The position numbers and the translations under genes are program-made. 64,000 nt of DNA from Monilinia fructicola (lineage: Eukaryota > Ascomycota > Leotiomycetes > Helotiales > Sclerotiniaceae): assembly GCA_008692225.1 (NCBI GenBank), contig VICG01000015.1:124001-188000 (forward strand), given 5' to 3'. Positions 1 to 11,624 of this stretch are shown here, piece by piece; the stretch's first letter is position 1; every line of letters begins with the position of its first letter. The notes under the pieces are model-generated. The model had not been told where the DNA came from. It saw nothing but the letters and a program-made list of their open reading frames with translations, and searched no databases.

Positions 1-257
1 TCTGTTCATCTAAGGACAGAAGAGATCAATACTTCTTCATTATCGATCTAGCGCTGCCATCTCATCTCACCTTGATTGCACCACAAAGTGAACAGGAGGT
101 TTCTGGGGTCTCCACATCCCAACAACAATACCCTCACTGGATCATCTGGATCATCATTTTCGCAGATGGGAAGCCGAGATTGCAAGAGATTGACGGCTTG
201 CGTGTTGCCTATAGGATAGAAGTAATGGTTCAGATTAAACTTGGTAGGGCCCAACAT
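1..257 (-). CDS. DUF4470 / MYND-finger type protein, 5' end only
   Basis: First part of a minus-strand gene running off the left edge. The start chosen is the ATG at 257 (MLGPTKFNLNHYFYPIGNT...), because the frame upstream is a low-complexity TH-rich stretch made by a short tandem repeat in the leader. The visible residues carry the hallmark of the fungal DUF4470 domain, YPIGNT followed by VLLLGCGDPRNLLFTL. This domain is usually at the N-terminus of proteins with a MYND zinc finger; its biochemical role is unknown. Exon 1 ends at 71 with a phase-1 GTGAG donor. An intron of 61 nt (70-10) ending in CTTAG fits, after which the frame resumes at position 9 with D-E-Q. The MYND part, if present, lies outside the window. 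Family call from memory of the motif, not a search. Confidence 0.8.
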
Positions 258-264
258 TTCGAGA

Positions 265-322
265 ATCCAGTTGTGTTGTGTTGTGTGAGTTGCGTGAGTT
301 GTGTGAGTTGTGTGAGTTGTAG
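265..322. repeat. short tandem repeat TGTGAGTTG
   Basis: About four to five imperfect copies of a TGTGAGTTG-like 9-10 base unit upstream of the DUF4470 start, in its presumed 5' leader. It produces meaningless VSC / TTH repeat peptides in the frames that cross it. Confidence 0.8.
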
Positions 323-1577
323 GGAAAACGAAGGAGAGAAGATTGTTTTGGAGATTATATAGATTCCGTTTCGACTTGATTTTTGCTGTGTTTGCTTTAA
401 TCTCTGGAATGATAGAAAGCATTTCTTTGACTGTTCATCTTGGCGATTTGACGAGAAAGAAACAAGAGATTCACTTTTTTGATTGTGTTTGAATTAATCA
501 ATATAAATCAATATAAACCAATGGATGTTTTTCATAAGTGATGAGAGAAATGCAGAATTTGGTGAAATGGGATATAATCATACCCGCTAAGGTGTAAAGA
601 GATTTTATCAAGGAGTCGAATATTTCGAGGTAAACTCTCAACTGATGTTGAATTTCGGTGTGCAAAATTGATGAATTGGAATGGAATATGGACAGGATGA
701 ATGATCGTATTATGAATCATTGATTCAACTTATATCAACCTTCTTCTCGACAACGAGCATACAGACGTACAGACGTACAGACATACAGACATACAGACAT
801 ACAGACATACAGACATACAGACATCGGACTAATGAGCTCATGATTGGACATCAACGTTGAATATACATCTTGGATCAAGTACGATGGTTGGATATTAGAA
901 AGCAGCTAATACTCGAGTGAGTATTCCTTTCAAATATCTTGCTGTATGTGAGTAAAGCCTCTATTGTTTGAGACTTCCTCCTCTGCTTAGTGTGAGTATG
1001 GTGAGTATGGTGCAAAGTGTGCAGACTGTGCGTATGATGCGTCTGGTGCTTCTGTTGCATATATTGACGGAAGAAAGTACTTCGAAACGAAAGTAGACAG
1101 TCTGGCTAAGATTTCTAACTTGATAAGATACCTAAGTAGCCAGCAGAAGTGAACTGCACTAATCAAACCAAGTATGAACTACATACAACTTTCCAACTCC
1201 TCTATTCGTACAACTACCAGAGCTTCCGAGGTCCTAGTACTTCATCCGAGGAAGACATCGTTTCAAGTAGAATGTACACGACTTACAGCTTCTTCCGCGC
1301 CTTCTTTGTCTTCCTACCGCTGCTCATCATCCTCTATCTTCAGAATTATATCCACTCCTTTATTATCCACGCCATCACCTGTGTGATTGGTGTCTACCCT
1401 ATTACTTTTCTCAGTCCTCCCTCACCCTTGCTATCTTCAAAACCCCGGAGATGAAAAGCAATGACCCAATTCCAATGGCGACCACACCACTCTACACCCG
1501 CCTTTTCATCACCGTATCTGTCCCGCTCGAAAGCGTTGAATTTCTACCCACTACCAACTTTTGGACGAGCACTAACA
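323..1577. other. intergenic region, no supported gene
   Basis: Between the divergently read DUF4470 gene and the 3' end of the acyltransferase. Open frames here are short, overlap on both strands and show no recognisable domain. The only clear structure is the ACAGACAT microsatellite at about 764-825. Confidence 0.6.
764..825. repeat. octanucleotide microsatellite (ACAGACAT)n
   Basis: About eight tandem copies of ACAGACGT/ACAGACAT; the first units carry G where the later ones carry A. Confidence 0.9.
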
Positions 1578-2945
1578 TCAAACATCCAACTTGACAGCAT
1601 ATCTCTTCCATTCCTCATCCTCAAAAGCCTCCATGGCCGTCTCATCCAACGTCACAATGACCTCCCAGCCCGTCTCGCGCACAGGCATGATAACAAACAT
1701 GCCATCTCCAAACGCGCCGTGAGTCAATCTCATAAGTTCGTACTTCCCAATCGCACTATGCCACGTATCCGGCATGGTAAAACTTTTGTACGTCGTGGAA
1801 GTGATGCCCGTCGTCTTACCATACAGCGCTCCATAGTACATCAGCGACTGAGAAGCCGGTATGTCCCTCATAACCGCAATGGAATTATCAATATAGTCCG
1901 CATCGACGCAGCGGATAGCCCGACGGACTGCAGCCCCGGCGAGTGAGAGGCCTTCCGGTCCGACAAGATCGCTGACGGTGATAAAAGAGGTGGCGGTGAA
2001 GATGACGGCGTTCCCCAACGTAATCTGATGGGAGCGGTGGATTGATGATTTTGCGGTATTCGACAGGAAACGAGTACTGAACCAGGTCGCTCGATTTAAC
2101 GATGCCAGCCGCAAAGCGGGCCTTGATCTTTTGGCGGAAGACGAGCGCACAAACTGCGTCATGAGTACTGATCCAAGGGCAATCTGGCGGTAAAAACAAG
2201 GCAGAATCGGACTTGAGGCGAGCCAAAGATTCGTTTGTGAATCGATACATGGTCGACGCAATTGAACCAGCTGTCCTGGTGCTAAAGTCGAAAGATTCAG
2301 ACAGAATCATGTAAGCAGGCATCTTGGAGATGTCTGGGACGGCGCTAGAGATCGAAAGTCGAGATCGGTCAAAGGCGGCTGCGACTCCTCTTAGCTTGTG
2401 GCGGTGCTTTGACAAAGGTGTTCCGGGCCAAATCTTGTATGACTTCTTGTGATATTCGCACCGTCCATCGCGAGGTGGTGTATCGAAACGCATAGCAAGA
2501 GCCCTCCTTTGATGAAATTCGCTTGGATCCTGCAGCAATCCCAATCCTTCTCAGAGTCAGTCATTTCAGGGACTGAGCTTAGCGCATCGGGGTCCAGCAG
2601 AGTGGACGAGAAGTTTGCACTCTTGAGCTCTTGAAAGCTCAAAGGCAGCTGTTTGACAAAAAGCCGGGCTTGTCCAGGGAGAAACCTCCAAGTACCCGAA
2701 GAACGACTCAACCCATTAGCTAATACTGGATACTGCTCAATAGTTGTCTGCAGTGCGTCGCGCAATACCTGAACGGCTTGCTTGCGGTTGTCATCTTGGA
2801 TTGTGGAATCATCATTAGAGAATATCAACACCCTTCGTGAGTAGACAGGAGGTAATATCGAGTCAGCTATCGACGGTTGTTGCAAGACCTCCAGGCCTGG
2901 GAACAAGTACTCCTCGGAGTCATCGGAGTAGATCTTTGAAATCAT
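1578..2945 (-). CDS. BAHD / trichothecene 3-O-acetyltransferase-like acyltransferase, frame-disrupted
   Basis: Predicted acyl-CoA-dependent acyltransferase (PF02458-like) that would esterify a hydroxyl on a specialised metabolite in the cytosol. The span of 1368 nt equals about 455 residues, the normal family length. The start is the ATG at 2945 (MISKIYSDDSEEYLFPG). The active-site HxxxD motif is visible as HHLAMDG near residue 155. The C-terminal part has FGDGMFVIMP and EVIVTLDE, as in trichothecene acetyltransferase relatives. It is spread over three frames: one shift follows the MDGANIT segment near 2450, a second is needed before VAAAFDRSRL near 2375, and a third is a one-base gain near 2025 after NPPLPSDY, with the frame resuming as LGNAVIFTATSF. 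No GT-AG intron explains these. It is divergent from the P450 next door, suggesting a small secondary-metabolism pair. It is either a decayed gene or real coding sequence with sequence errors; the substrate cannot be inferred. Confidence 0.75.
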
Positions 2946-3662
2946 CTCGAGTAAGGAAATGTATAATGATAGTAGGTTATGATGGAAGGACTATCTCAAA
3001 CGCTCTGAGACGTTCTTTACGTGTCTTGGATATTGTATATAAATCGCCCATGAGAGACAGAATCTGCTATCCCCCAAAGTGGGATATCTCCGACTTCAAT
3101 CTAGACATCAGCTACCTATTCTTCTAGATCATCACAGTTCATGCTATCGTCCTTGAGAAAACCGTTTGGATCTTCATTCCCATTAAATATATATAAGGTT
3201 GATTATCGGGCGCCGTATTCTCTGAAGGGGCTCGCTTGTACCCCCGCCACTCCCCTGAATAAACGTTAAAGTATGGGTCGGCACATATAAATCTCGCGAG
3301 TAGAACTCACCATTGAACATCGATTCTGCCACAAATCAAGAGTAAAAATCTGCTAAATTCTATCTTGGATCGATTGCTGTAGAAGATCAAAATCTGGCTA
3401 GTCTAGAGGATTTCAACCATTCAGGTGAAGCATATTACGGAGGATCCATACTTTAACGTTTATCTACGGGAGAGTGGAGAAACTAGTTTCTCGGTAGCCG
3501 ATCTAAGGTTATCGGTTCCCGAAGGTATACTAATGTTTAAATCTAGAGCGCGCCCTGCAATTTTTCGTCAATTACATAGACAACTGTTTATATAGATGAG
3601 AAGTTAATTCGAGACAGCAGAAAGAGAGCACCTTGAGGCTTTGGTTGAGGACTTCCACCAAA
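2946..3662. promoter_or_regulatory. shared divergent promoter of acyltransferase and P450
   Basis: A 717-bp gap between two divergent starts. It contains a TATA-like ATATATATAAGG near 3188-3199 and repeated TTATCGG words (near 3202 and 3505), the second in a CGG/CCCG-rich patch that could suit a Zn2Cys6 regulator. The role is inferred from layout; no site is proven. Confidence 0.4.
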
Positions 3663-5671
3663 ATGCCTGCTAATGTGATATCTTCGATGTTCGGCCTTGC
3701 ATGGCCTGCAGAACCGACTGTTCAACATGGCATTCTCACCCTATGTATAGCGTTGACATCCGTAAGTCGAGGAAATTCAGTACACTATACTAGTCTAATC
3801 AGTCCCCCATCTTTCTGTAGATAATCGCACTTTATATTTTTGATGTCTGGTATCTATAACCTGTACTTCCATCCGTACGTCACAACGACCCCTCGTGCTT
3901 GTCCTTCTCACTCTAGCGCACTCCGAGTTTTGAGATTCCATGAATGAATCTCTCATGTGAAATCTTTGCGTGGCGCAAACATCATGGCTCATGGATCACG
4001 AGACTTGGATATTCAAGCATCTGAGTGAGCGCCTGCTGACATTGCAACACAACAGTCTAGCCAGCTACCCCGGACCAAAACTATGGGCATTCAGCAACTT
4101 CCCCAACAGTATCGGCCGCATCCAAGGTCTCATGTGGATTCGACTGAAAGACGCCCATAACAAGTACGGACCGATTGTCCGCTCAGCACCCAACGAGCTC
4201 TCATTCATCACCCCAGAAGTATGGGCCGATGTCTATGCCAAGAAGCCCGGTAGACCCGAAATGCCCAAGGGTAATTACGTGCCGCCACCTGGCCGAGAAA
4301 GTCTTTTCGATCACCCGGTGCATGAAGAACATCAACGGATCCGAAAGGCTCTGAGAAATGGGTTCACCGAGAGAGCGCAAAAGGATCAAGAACCTCGGGT
4401 TAGGCGCTTTATCGATGGGTTGATGGATCAGCTGAGGAAGGTTGCCAAAGCTGGCGAGGCGACTGATATTGCGCAGTGGAACTACTTGGTCGCGTATGAC
4501 ATCGTAGCGGACTTGGCCTGTGGGGAAAATTTCAGGGGTGTAGAGAAAGGGGAGAGTCATAAATGGTGAGAACACTTTCTCACGATGACTTCTCATGCGT
4601 GCTGACTTGCCTCGTAGGATTGGTATTGGTATCAACACATCAACCGCTTTCACCGTCTTCCACGAATCAAAGCGGTTGTGGCCATTCAACAGAATCTTGA
4701 ATTATATCCCGTACCTAACAAAAGCAGTCTCATTACGAATGCAACACATCCAATACTTGAACGAGCTTTTGGACAAACGTCGAAACGCCAAAGACACAGA
4801 GCCAGATTTGTACGTTCCCACAGCCACCCCTTTGGTCCAATACTCAAAAGCTAAATGTGACACAGCATGACCCACGCCTTGAACTACCTCGACAAACCCG
4901 ACGGACTAAACCTAGGCGAACTCCAACGGAGTCTCGAAATCGTCGTCACCGCCGCCTCAGACACCGCCGCCACCCTCCCCATCGGCGCAGTATACTACCT
5001 CTGCAAAAACCCCTCAGTCTACGCCCAAGCTCAAGGACGAAATCCGCAACAGCTTCGCTTCGGAAGAGGAAATCGGCATCAGCACCGTGAGCGACAAGCC
5101 ATACTTGCTCGCCGTCCTCAAAGAAGCCTTGAGAATCCACCCGCCCGTACCCGGAAACCACCCCCGCCGCGTGGGCCCCGAAGGCGCCGTCATTGCGGGC
5201 AACTACGTGCCGCCGGATACCCTCGTTTCGTTTCCGCACTTTGCGGGATACCATTCCGAGAGGAATTGGAACCGACCAGGTATGTAGCCATGGGAAATTT
5301 TCCATCTCACGAGATGGCAAAGTGCGATAAGATAAGCTGACGCTCGCCCACCTCAGACGACTTCGTACCCGAGAGGTGGATGGGAGACCCGGAATTTGAA
5401 ACCGACAACCGAGCCTGTTTCCGGCCCTTTAGCCATGGTCCCGGGAATGTCTAGGGCAAAAGTGAGTGTTCGCGATCCTTAGATTACGACAGTAATGGCT
5501 GATATATATGATAGTGTGGCGCACGCTGTGACCAGAGTCATTTTGGCCAGATATGTGTACAATTTCGATATGGAGTTGGTCGATCCGGAGGAGAGCTTGA
5601 CAGATGATGCGAGGGTTAGACTGGTTTGGTCGCATAAGCCGTTGATGGTGAAGGTTCGCTCTGTGAGGTAG
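3663..5671 (+). CDS. cytochrome P450 monooxygenase, seven exons, frame-disrupted
   Basis: Membrane-anchored haem monooxygenase resembling the CYP58/CYP65 group, probably acting on a secondary metabolite with the adjacent acyltransferase. Exons inferred: 3663-3761, 3821-3874, 4056-4565, 4618-4809, 4866-5279, 5357-5461, 5515-5671, about 510 residues, normal for the family. Seen: an N-terminal hydrophobic anchor; ASYPGPKLWA after the anchor; an I-helix VVTAASDTAATL, with Ala where Gly is common; the ExxR motif in KEALRIHPP; a PERW segment; and the haem-loop start FRPFSHGPGN. Three single-base problems break it: a stop in exon 2 near 3855, an extra C near 5023 (frame resumes at LKDEIRNSF), and a missing base at about 5448 exactly where the haem-ligand Cys codon should be. 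Intron 2 (181 nt) is unusually long. If real these changes abolish function; they match the homopolymer-type errors elsewhere in the window. Confidence 0.8.
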
Positions 5672-6032
5672 TAGTTATCTGCTTTCAAAACGGTGTGCAT
5701 GCAATAGAAGTAGAGAAAGCAATCAAGCGCGGCATGAAGTGATGGAAAATTGATATCAAGCATGGATGGAAAATTTGGAGAAATTCCGTCATTAAGAAAC
5801 CCTGAATTCATATCTTGGGGACATTAGAAGAATATATAAAAATATGGAATAGTTTACCCCACCAGTCCAGTCTTGACAGTATGGTCATTTAGTTATCGAA
5901 GGGGTGTCCTAAATTTCATCGACACCAATAATTCACGCGTCTATCCTCGAGCAACCACATTGGCCCAGAGCCCACGTCTTTTGTCGCATAAACAAGACCT
6001 TTAGGCCCATATATCGATTTCATCAATTTGCA
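5672..6032. other. short intergenic region between P450 and GH28 3' ends
   Basis: The two genes converge here. Nothing recognisable apart from A+T-rich sequence that may hold both polyadenylation regions. Confidence 0.5.
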
Positions 6033-7633
6033 GTAATGGTTCCATTCACACAGGTAATTCCATACCCTCCACACCCTCTAATCCCGTGCACACTTCTCCA
6101 GCGGCCGTTCCATTCTAAGAACTAATCAGCAACCTATAAGCACTTAAGAGATTGTCCATTCACTTACCGCAGTGGTCAAGTCGATATTCTTAAAGTGGAA
6201 ATCCTCGCAGTGAGAACTCGAATGGCAAGTAAATAAAGCGCATTACTTGGTGATTCACCTGCACGCCCATTAGTGTCTCAAACTCTCACCCGGGGAAAGA
6301 AAGAAGAGTACTTACCCGTGGTAGAATACCAGCATGGGTCGGTCGTGCAACTTCCATCGCCTATCTCAGCTGCCACGGTTCCATTGATTCCCTCCCATGT
6401 GAAGTTCTTAGCAAACGCCGCAATGCTTGTATCCACATCGCTTGGGAGTGGCTTTCCTGGTCAAAGTAATCCTCCACGAAATGGATCGGGTAGCTAACGT
6501 TCTTCACCTCGATATTGCGCCATGTAACATCGCTTATATTACATGTCTTGCCTAGCCGTCCCTTGAATCGTGTTGCCATCAAACTGTCATAGATGTAAGC
6601 ATTTTCAAACGTGTAGTTACTTCCTGTGCCGGAGGAACAAGAGATGGAAAGGCCGTGTGTTCCAGAGGCGACTACGTTGCGGACTGTGACGTTCGTTGCT
6701 GGAGGTGAGATGTTGATTACGTCATCACCGTTGTGGATCTCGAGACCATCGATTAAAACGTTGGATCCCGAGAGGTCGATTCCATCTAGATTTAGAATTA
6801 ATATTAGGATTATCTTTTTTCCATCTTTGCTCAGAACCCGACCAGGGGCCGTAGATATAGCGCTATTGCCCTGGTTCTACCGCGGATCATCACCCGCTTG
6901 AGTTCTGACAGGTATCGCTCCGACAACGTTGTCGCAACATTCATGACCAGTGGCACCACTATCTTCCTCTGAGATGATAGGCGATGGGAACTTACCGGTA
7001 TTAAATGGATATCCGTCGCTACTCTTCGCATCAATATAGATATTCTTCATCTCCACATCACTTCCTCCAATGGAGAAAACCCAGCCTACTGGATGATGAA
7101 TCTTGATATTGCGGATCCAAAGACCACTATTAAAATCATCAGCATGAAGCCCGGATTCAAAATCCTTCAAAACATACGTTACCGAGAAACCAAACCAGTG
7201 CGGTCTACCACCCTGCTGAGCATCATTAGGTTACTCCACCACTTCTCGCCATGGGCCAAAAACCATCCACCGGTCTTGTCCTTTGTACCCTCAAACGTGA
7301 CATTGGTCCCCTTGATCGTGATCCATCTCCCAGGGTAAATCCGCGTATTGTTAACCACTTCCTGAACCGCAGTCACATTCTCGCTCAAGCTAATGTTACC
7401 CTGAAAATAAAAGTTGACGTTGGTGAGGTTTTTGAAGTTTAGGGGTGTAAGTAGATTATAGGTGATGTTTGGCAGGAAGTGGATCGTGGAGTCTGAGCCG
7501 CAGAGATTGACGGCTGTGGTGATGGCGGGGGAGTCATCGACATCGGGTGAGGAGTTGTAGGCATAGAACATAGCTTTGCTGAAGAGAGGGGGAGGGAGAG
7601 TAGCGAGGAGAGAAACAGTTTGTGTAATTTCAT
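6033..7633 (-). CDS. secreted GH28 pectinase (exo-polygalacturonase-like), frame-disrupted
   Basis: Glycoside hydrolase family 28 enzyme expected to cleave galacturonan in plant cell walls outside the cell. The start is the ATG at 7633, whose first residues MKLHKLFLSSLLSLPLSSA form a good signal peptide. GH28 landmarks in order: PAITTAVNLCG; HHPVGWVF; FNT ending exon 1, completed by D after splicing (NTD motif); IHNGDDVINIS (second Asp pair); GTHGLSISC (catalytic His region); ATRFKG; CNISDVTWRNIEVKNVSYPI. The introns inferred are 6995-6786 (210 nt, long), 6315-6259, and one beginning at 6167. Single-base shifts are needed between signal peptide and mature part near 7577, near 7228, near 6455 in an A run, and near 6220. 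The exact stop is uncertain by about 20 bases; 6033 is one option. The order of motifs leaves little doubt about the family; whether the gene works is unclear. Confidence 0.8.
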
Positions 7634-8761
7634 CTTGAATAGGATATTGGATATCTAATCCACGAATACTGAAACAAAAGCTCAAGATTATAGTAGTACC
7701 ACTCTAGTCATGAATCTCACGACTTTTAGGTTAGATACTACGAATGAATGAAGGAACAATCCGTTGCGAGGTGAGGGATTGCTAAAGATATACTCATGCG
7801 GTTAGAAAGTAAACCCCTTCGATATACATGGAACCTTACCCATAATATCGATATACCATAAGACAGTTTTACTATCAGACAATCCAAATATACAGGAATA
7901 GAGTTCTCTAATATTAAAATGATATATTTATGTTGAATTTTCATAAAGTATAGAGATTAAAATTAAAAGTCAAGGATATTCCCCTTTATAGTTTTATATA
8001 GAAAAGTACTTTATATTAAGTGTATTGGAGTTGCATGGTTTTTGGTCACCGTATAGGTTTAACCGACAGTACTTGGACTGTATCTACCCTCCACGCCTAC
8101 CTAGGTGATTATGGGTGATTATGGTACTGGGGTATATATACCCTTGCTAACTAATCCCCGCACTTCATCGAAGATGTTCACATTCTCGAATATGTCGAAA
8201 TATATATCCTCTGTACATGTTGTCAAATCTTCGGACGAAATCTCCGATAACATTGGGCAAAAAGTCAGAGGTCCATGTTGTTCGTATATGGATGGACGAT
8301 ACTTTACTGATCCTTTACTGATACTGTACGGAGTAGGGCAATCAATCCACATATGGGACCCGGAAGGAAATGATCGACGATAAAGTGGTGAAGCTTCAAA
8401 CCACAGTAACCGATTAGCGAAATTTGTCCATTAAACTTTTGAAGAAGCAATGGGACCGATGTTTCGGGAACAAACGATAAGCAAACGTCAATTTTATAGA
8501 TACGAAGTATTTATACATCCTTTGATAATATTGATTAGATTTTTGTATTGTACTATACAGTGTACGATGGACCCCAGTGACTTGCATTCGAATATGCCCC
8601 CTAAAAATTCATGCATAGAGGACTCGCCAAAGATCCGTGACTACCATCAACCCCTGTTCATGTCAAATGAAAGATATCTTTTGACGTGAGAAATATTGTA
8701 GACGCCAGATTATGCTTCTCCAATGCTATTTCTGAAAATCCCCTGCTTGTGCGACGGAAAA
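7634..8761. other. intergenic region, no supported gene
   Basis: About 1.1 kb between the GH28 start and the 3' end of the RBM25-like gene. The frames at 8105-8383 and 8450-8689 overlap opposite-strand frames and show no domain. The part adjoining 7634-8000 is presumably the GH28 promoter. Confidence 0.5.
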
Positions 8762-11285
8762 TTATGCAGAAAGACCTCTCTTTTCACTCTCCGAGAAGAA
8801 AATCACCATTCTCCATAACTTCTTCACCAGAACCTCGGCTTCATCGTCCAATGCCTATAGACATGTTAGTAATTATTTTCCACATGAAAAGCCAAGATGG
8901 AGCAAAAGAAATGTAAGAACATACCCCCTCCAACTGCTCTACCAATTTTTGTGGGTTTCCCCTGGTCCTCACATGCTCCTCCACCACTTCCACAAGCAAC
9001 TGCTCCTGCACGCCCAAATATTCGACAATCTTTTTCTCCACAAAGGGTCTTAGCTTCTCCACAATCACTGCATCATCCACGTAATCCCACTTGACATCCC
9101 ATGACCAAAGCCCTTCTTTCTCTGTAGGTATCTCTTGCGCAAGTTGTCGAACCGCTTGATCACGTTCTTCATCAGAAAGACCGGCAGCTGCTGTTGAAGG
9201 ATCAAATTTGATGGGAATGAGTGTACGCTTTGAAGAATTATCTGCATCCTCTTCATCTTCAAGGAGACCTTCAACTTCAGCGACAGTGCGACGAGGTGGT
9301 GCTGCTTTTTGAGCTTTCTGGGCTGCAGCTCCAAGAGACAACTTGAAGGGTTGTTGGACCATACGAGAAGATCTTGATTCGAGTTCCTCAGCTTGACGGT
9401 CGAGGAACGAGTCTGCCAACCCTCTGGCCTGTTCTCTATCCGATGTCTCGCGACGTCTTTCATGTTGTTCCGCAATTCTATCTCGCTCATCAGCAGCAGC
9501 CTCACGTGCAATAAATACTGCACGGTTTCGAAGCCAGAGACTTCGGTCAACGTAATATGGATCGGTTTTGCGAGCTGCCTCTGCATCATCATCCCATTCC
9601 TTGAGTCTTGCAGCCATCTTCTGCTTCAAGACGTCGGCATTCGCAGCATCTTCTTCTTCACGTTCCTTCTCTCGTTGAACAGCGGCAGTGCGAGATTTTT
9701 CGCGATTAAGCCAGCGTCGTTCTTGATCGAGATATTGTTTCTCCAATTCTGCCTCTTTCTTTGATTTTCGGCGTCTTTCGAGTTCTTCATCGCTAGCATC
9801 GCTATCATCATCCTCACGATTATAATAAAAATCTCCACTGGACGCACCGTTAATGCCACTTCCATTAACAAATTTAACACCAGCTTGATAGTCTCGTGGG
9901 ATCTGTTGACCCTGTAATTTAGGACCTGAAGGAGCATTGGGCACACCTCTAGGGCCAAGAGGAATATTATTTGTACCTGCAGCAGGTCCACTGGGAATTT
10001 GAGGTCCAGGTGAAGCAAGTCTTGAAGGTCGTGGTGCACCGTTTCTTTGTCTCTCCAATGCTTCCATTTCCTCTTCGCGCTTGAGACGTTCTAAGTCTCG
10101 TCTGTTACTTCGATCTCTGAATGCAGCAATTTCTTGTGCGACCGTTTCTCTCATCTCGGCTGGGATATCCGAAAGTTCATCGTCTGTCGCCAACGGGATG
10201 ATGACTTCTTCAACGTTCTCATCTAAGTCTGCACGATCCTCCATAGCAATGTCCTCAGGGCCCACTTCGACAAACATGGGTGGATGGAATAGTTCGTAGA
10301 GTACTCCTTTCAATCCCATCTTTGCTGCATCTAGTCGTGTCTGGTCGCCTGTAGCATCATCCCCCTTTGAAGCTTGATAATTTTCCAAATAATTCAAAGA
10401 ATTATCATCCACGAAAACCAATAATTTGCTCTTCTCAACCTCTTTCTTTTCATCATCTCCCTCCCCTTCCTTCTTTGCCCCATCGGATGGTGGTTGTTTC
10501 TTGGTCGGAATTTCAATATCCTTTAATATTTCCACCGCCGTAGCCAAACTTTCCGCATCATCATATTGTGCGAACCCAAAACTGCATTCCTTCCCAGATG
10601 CATCAATAGCTCTGTCCCATCTGCGTAATCTACCCGCCGTACTAAGTATGCGCTCAATTCCATCATCGCCACCAACGCCTTCGGTGATACCTCCCACGAA
10701 TATCGTCCTTACAATCTCTTCCTTCGTAGGCGGGACCAAGGACATCATACTATCTCTTAACGCCTGTCTCTGCGCACTCACGGTTGTTTCCGACCCAAGC
10801 CCCGCTTTTCCACCAGCAGACACAGAATCCATTCTCGAACCGCCAGCAGAAATTGGCGTATTGGGTTTCAGGGGACCGGTACCTAATCGAATGACGGGCG
10901 CGTTGAAATTGATGTTAGGCATGTTGGGTGGACATTGCCAACTGGCTGGAAGTCCAGCTAGGCCACTGGGTCGTGAAGTCTGCGGATTATTGGCTTGTTG
11001 CAAACCCGGAGGAGGAGCTGTACCTGGTGCAGACATGCCTGGTGGAGGAGCTATCCATCTTCATGTTAGCTGAACGCACAAAGTTCTCATTCATACATTA
11101 TTTTCTTACCCATTCCAGGAGGTGGTCCCATGCCGGGCGCAGAACCATTTTGACCCGGGAATCCACCAAATCCTGGAGGTCTACCATAAGGCGACGCCGC
11201 TGTAGAGAGATCAATCGTTAGAGGAGATCAAAGACGAAGTTTCAAGACCATAAGTTATCTTACCTCCATAAGGATTGTACGACAT
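8762..11285 (-). CDS. RBM25 / Snu71-like splicing factor with RRM and PWI domains
   Basis: U1-snRNP-associated RNA-binding protein of the RBM25 family, nuclear, acting in 5' splice-site choice. Four exons: 11285-11264 (MSYNPYG), 11199-11110 (Pro/Gly-rich), 11050-8925 and 8854-8762. Phases agree and give 776 residues with no interruption. After a P/G/M-rich N-terminus there is an RRM (RTIFVGGITEGVGGDDG ... KECSFGFAQYDD, about residues 155-215), a long charged Arg/Glu-rich coiled segment with RRKSKKEAELEKQY and REKEREEEDAAN, and a C-terminal PWI domain from LWSWDVKWDYVDDAVI to VKKLWRMVIFF, completed only after splicing the last 70-nt intron. The ATG at 11285 is preferred because the spliced leader continues the Pro/Gly-rich frame. 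It is divergent from the bS21m gene across 339 bp. Housekeeping gene; family assignment strong. Confidence 0.92.
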
Positions 11286-11624
11286 AATCTCCAAACTCTG
11301 AAAGATAAACTGATCTGGGTAGTTAGAGTTTTTGTTTTAGACTGAATATGAGGAAATGAAAGAATAGAATTGGAGTCGGCGCAATGATTGTCTTGTCATG
11401 AAAGTATAATAATATATTTCATTTAACTTCAAAGCTCAACGCAAGAATACCAAAATTCACAGTTTCTGTGCACGGACCATATAAATTTCTTAGCGCGTCA
11501 CTCCAGAAAAGTTCATCTACTTCAGCATCAACGACATCTAAATTGAATAACTCCCAATTTGATCAAAGTAAGTTCAAACCCTCTCGCAGACCTTTGATCG
11601 CTTTCCTAATCATTCTGCAGTATC
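11286..11624. promoter_or_regulatory. bidirectional promoter and 5' leader intron of bS21m gene
   Basis: Only 339 bp separate the two divergent ATGs. On the plus strand a probable 53-nt leader intron lies at 11568-11620 (GTAAGT donor, CTAAT branch-like word at 11606-11610, TGCAG acceptor), ending four bases before the start codon. The transcription starts are not identifiable by eye. Confidence 0.55.

Noticed and set aside
1149..1454. 101-codon plus-strand frame with a hydrophobic stretch
   Set aside because: Overlaps a second frame, has low-complexity Ser/Pro ends, and no domain or splice logic supports a gene.
2375..2460. Intron in the acyltransferase to explain its first frame changes
   Set aside because: A GT-AG pair that restores frame exists, but it would delete the conserved segment after HHLAMDG; indels fit the family better.
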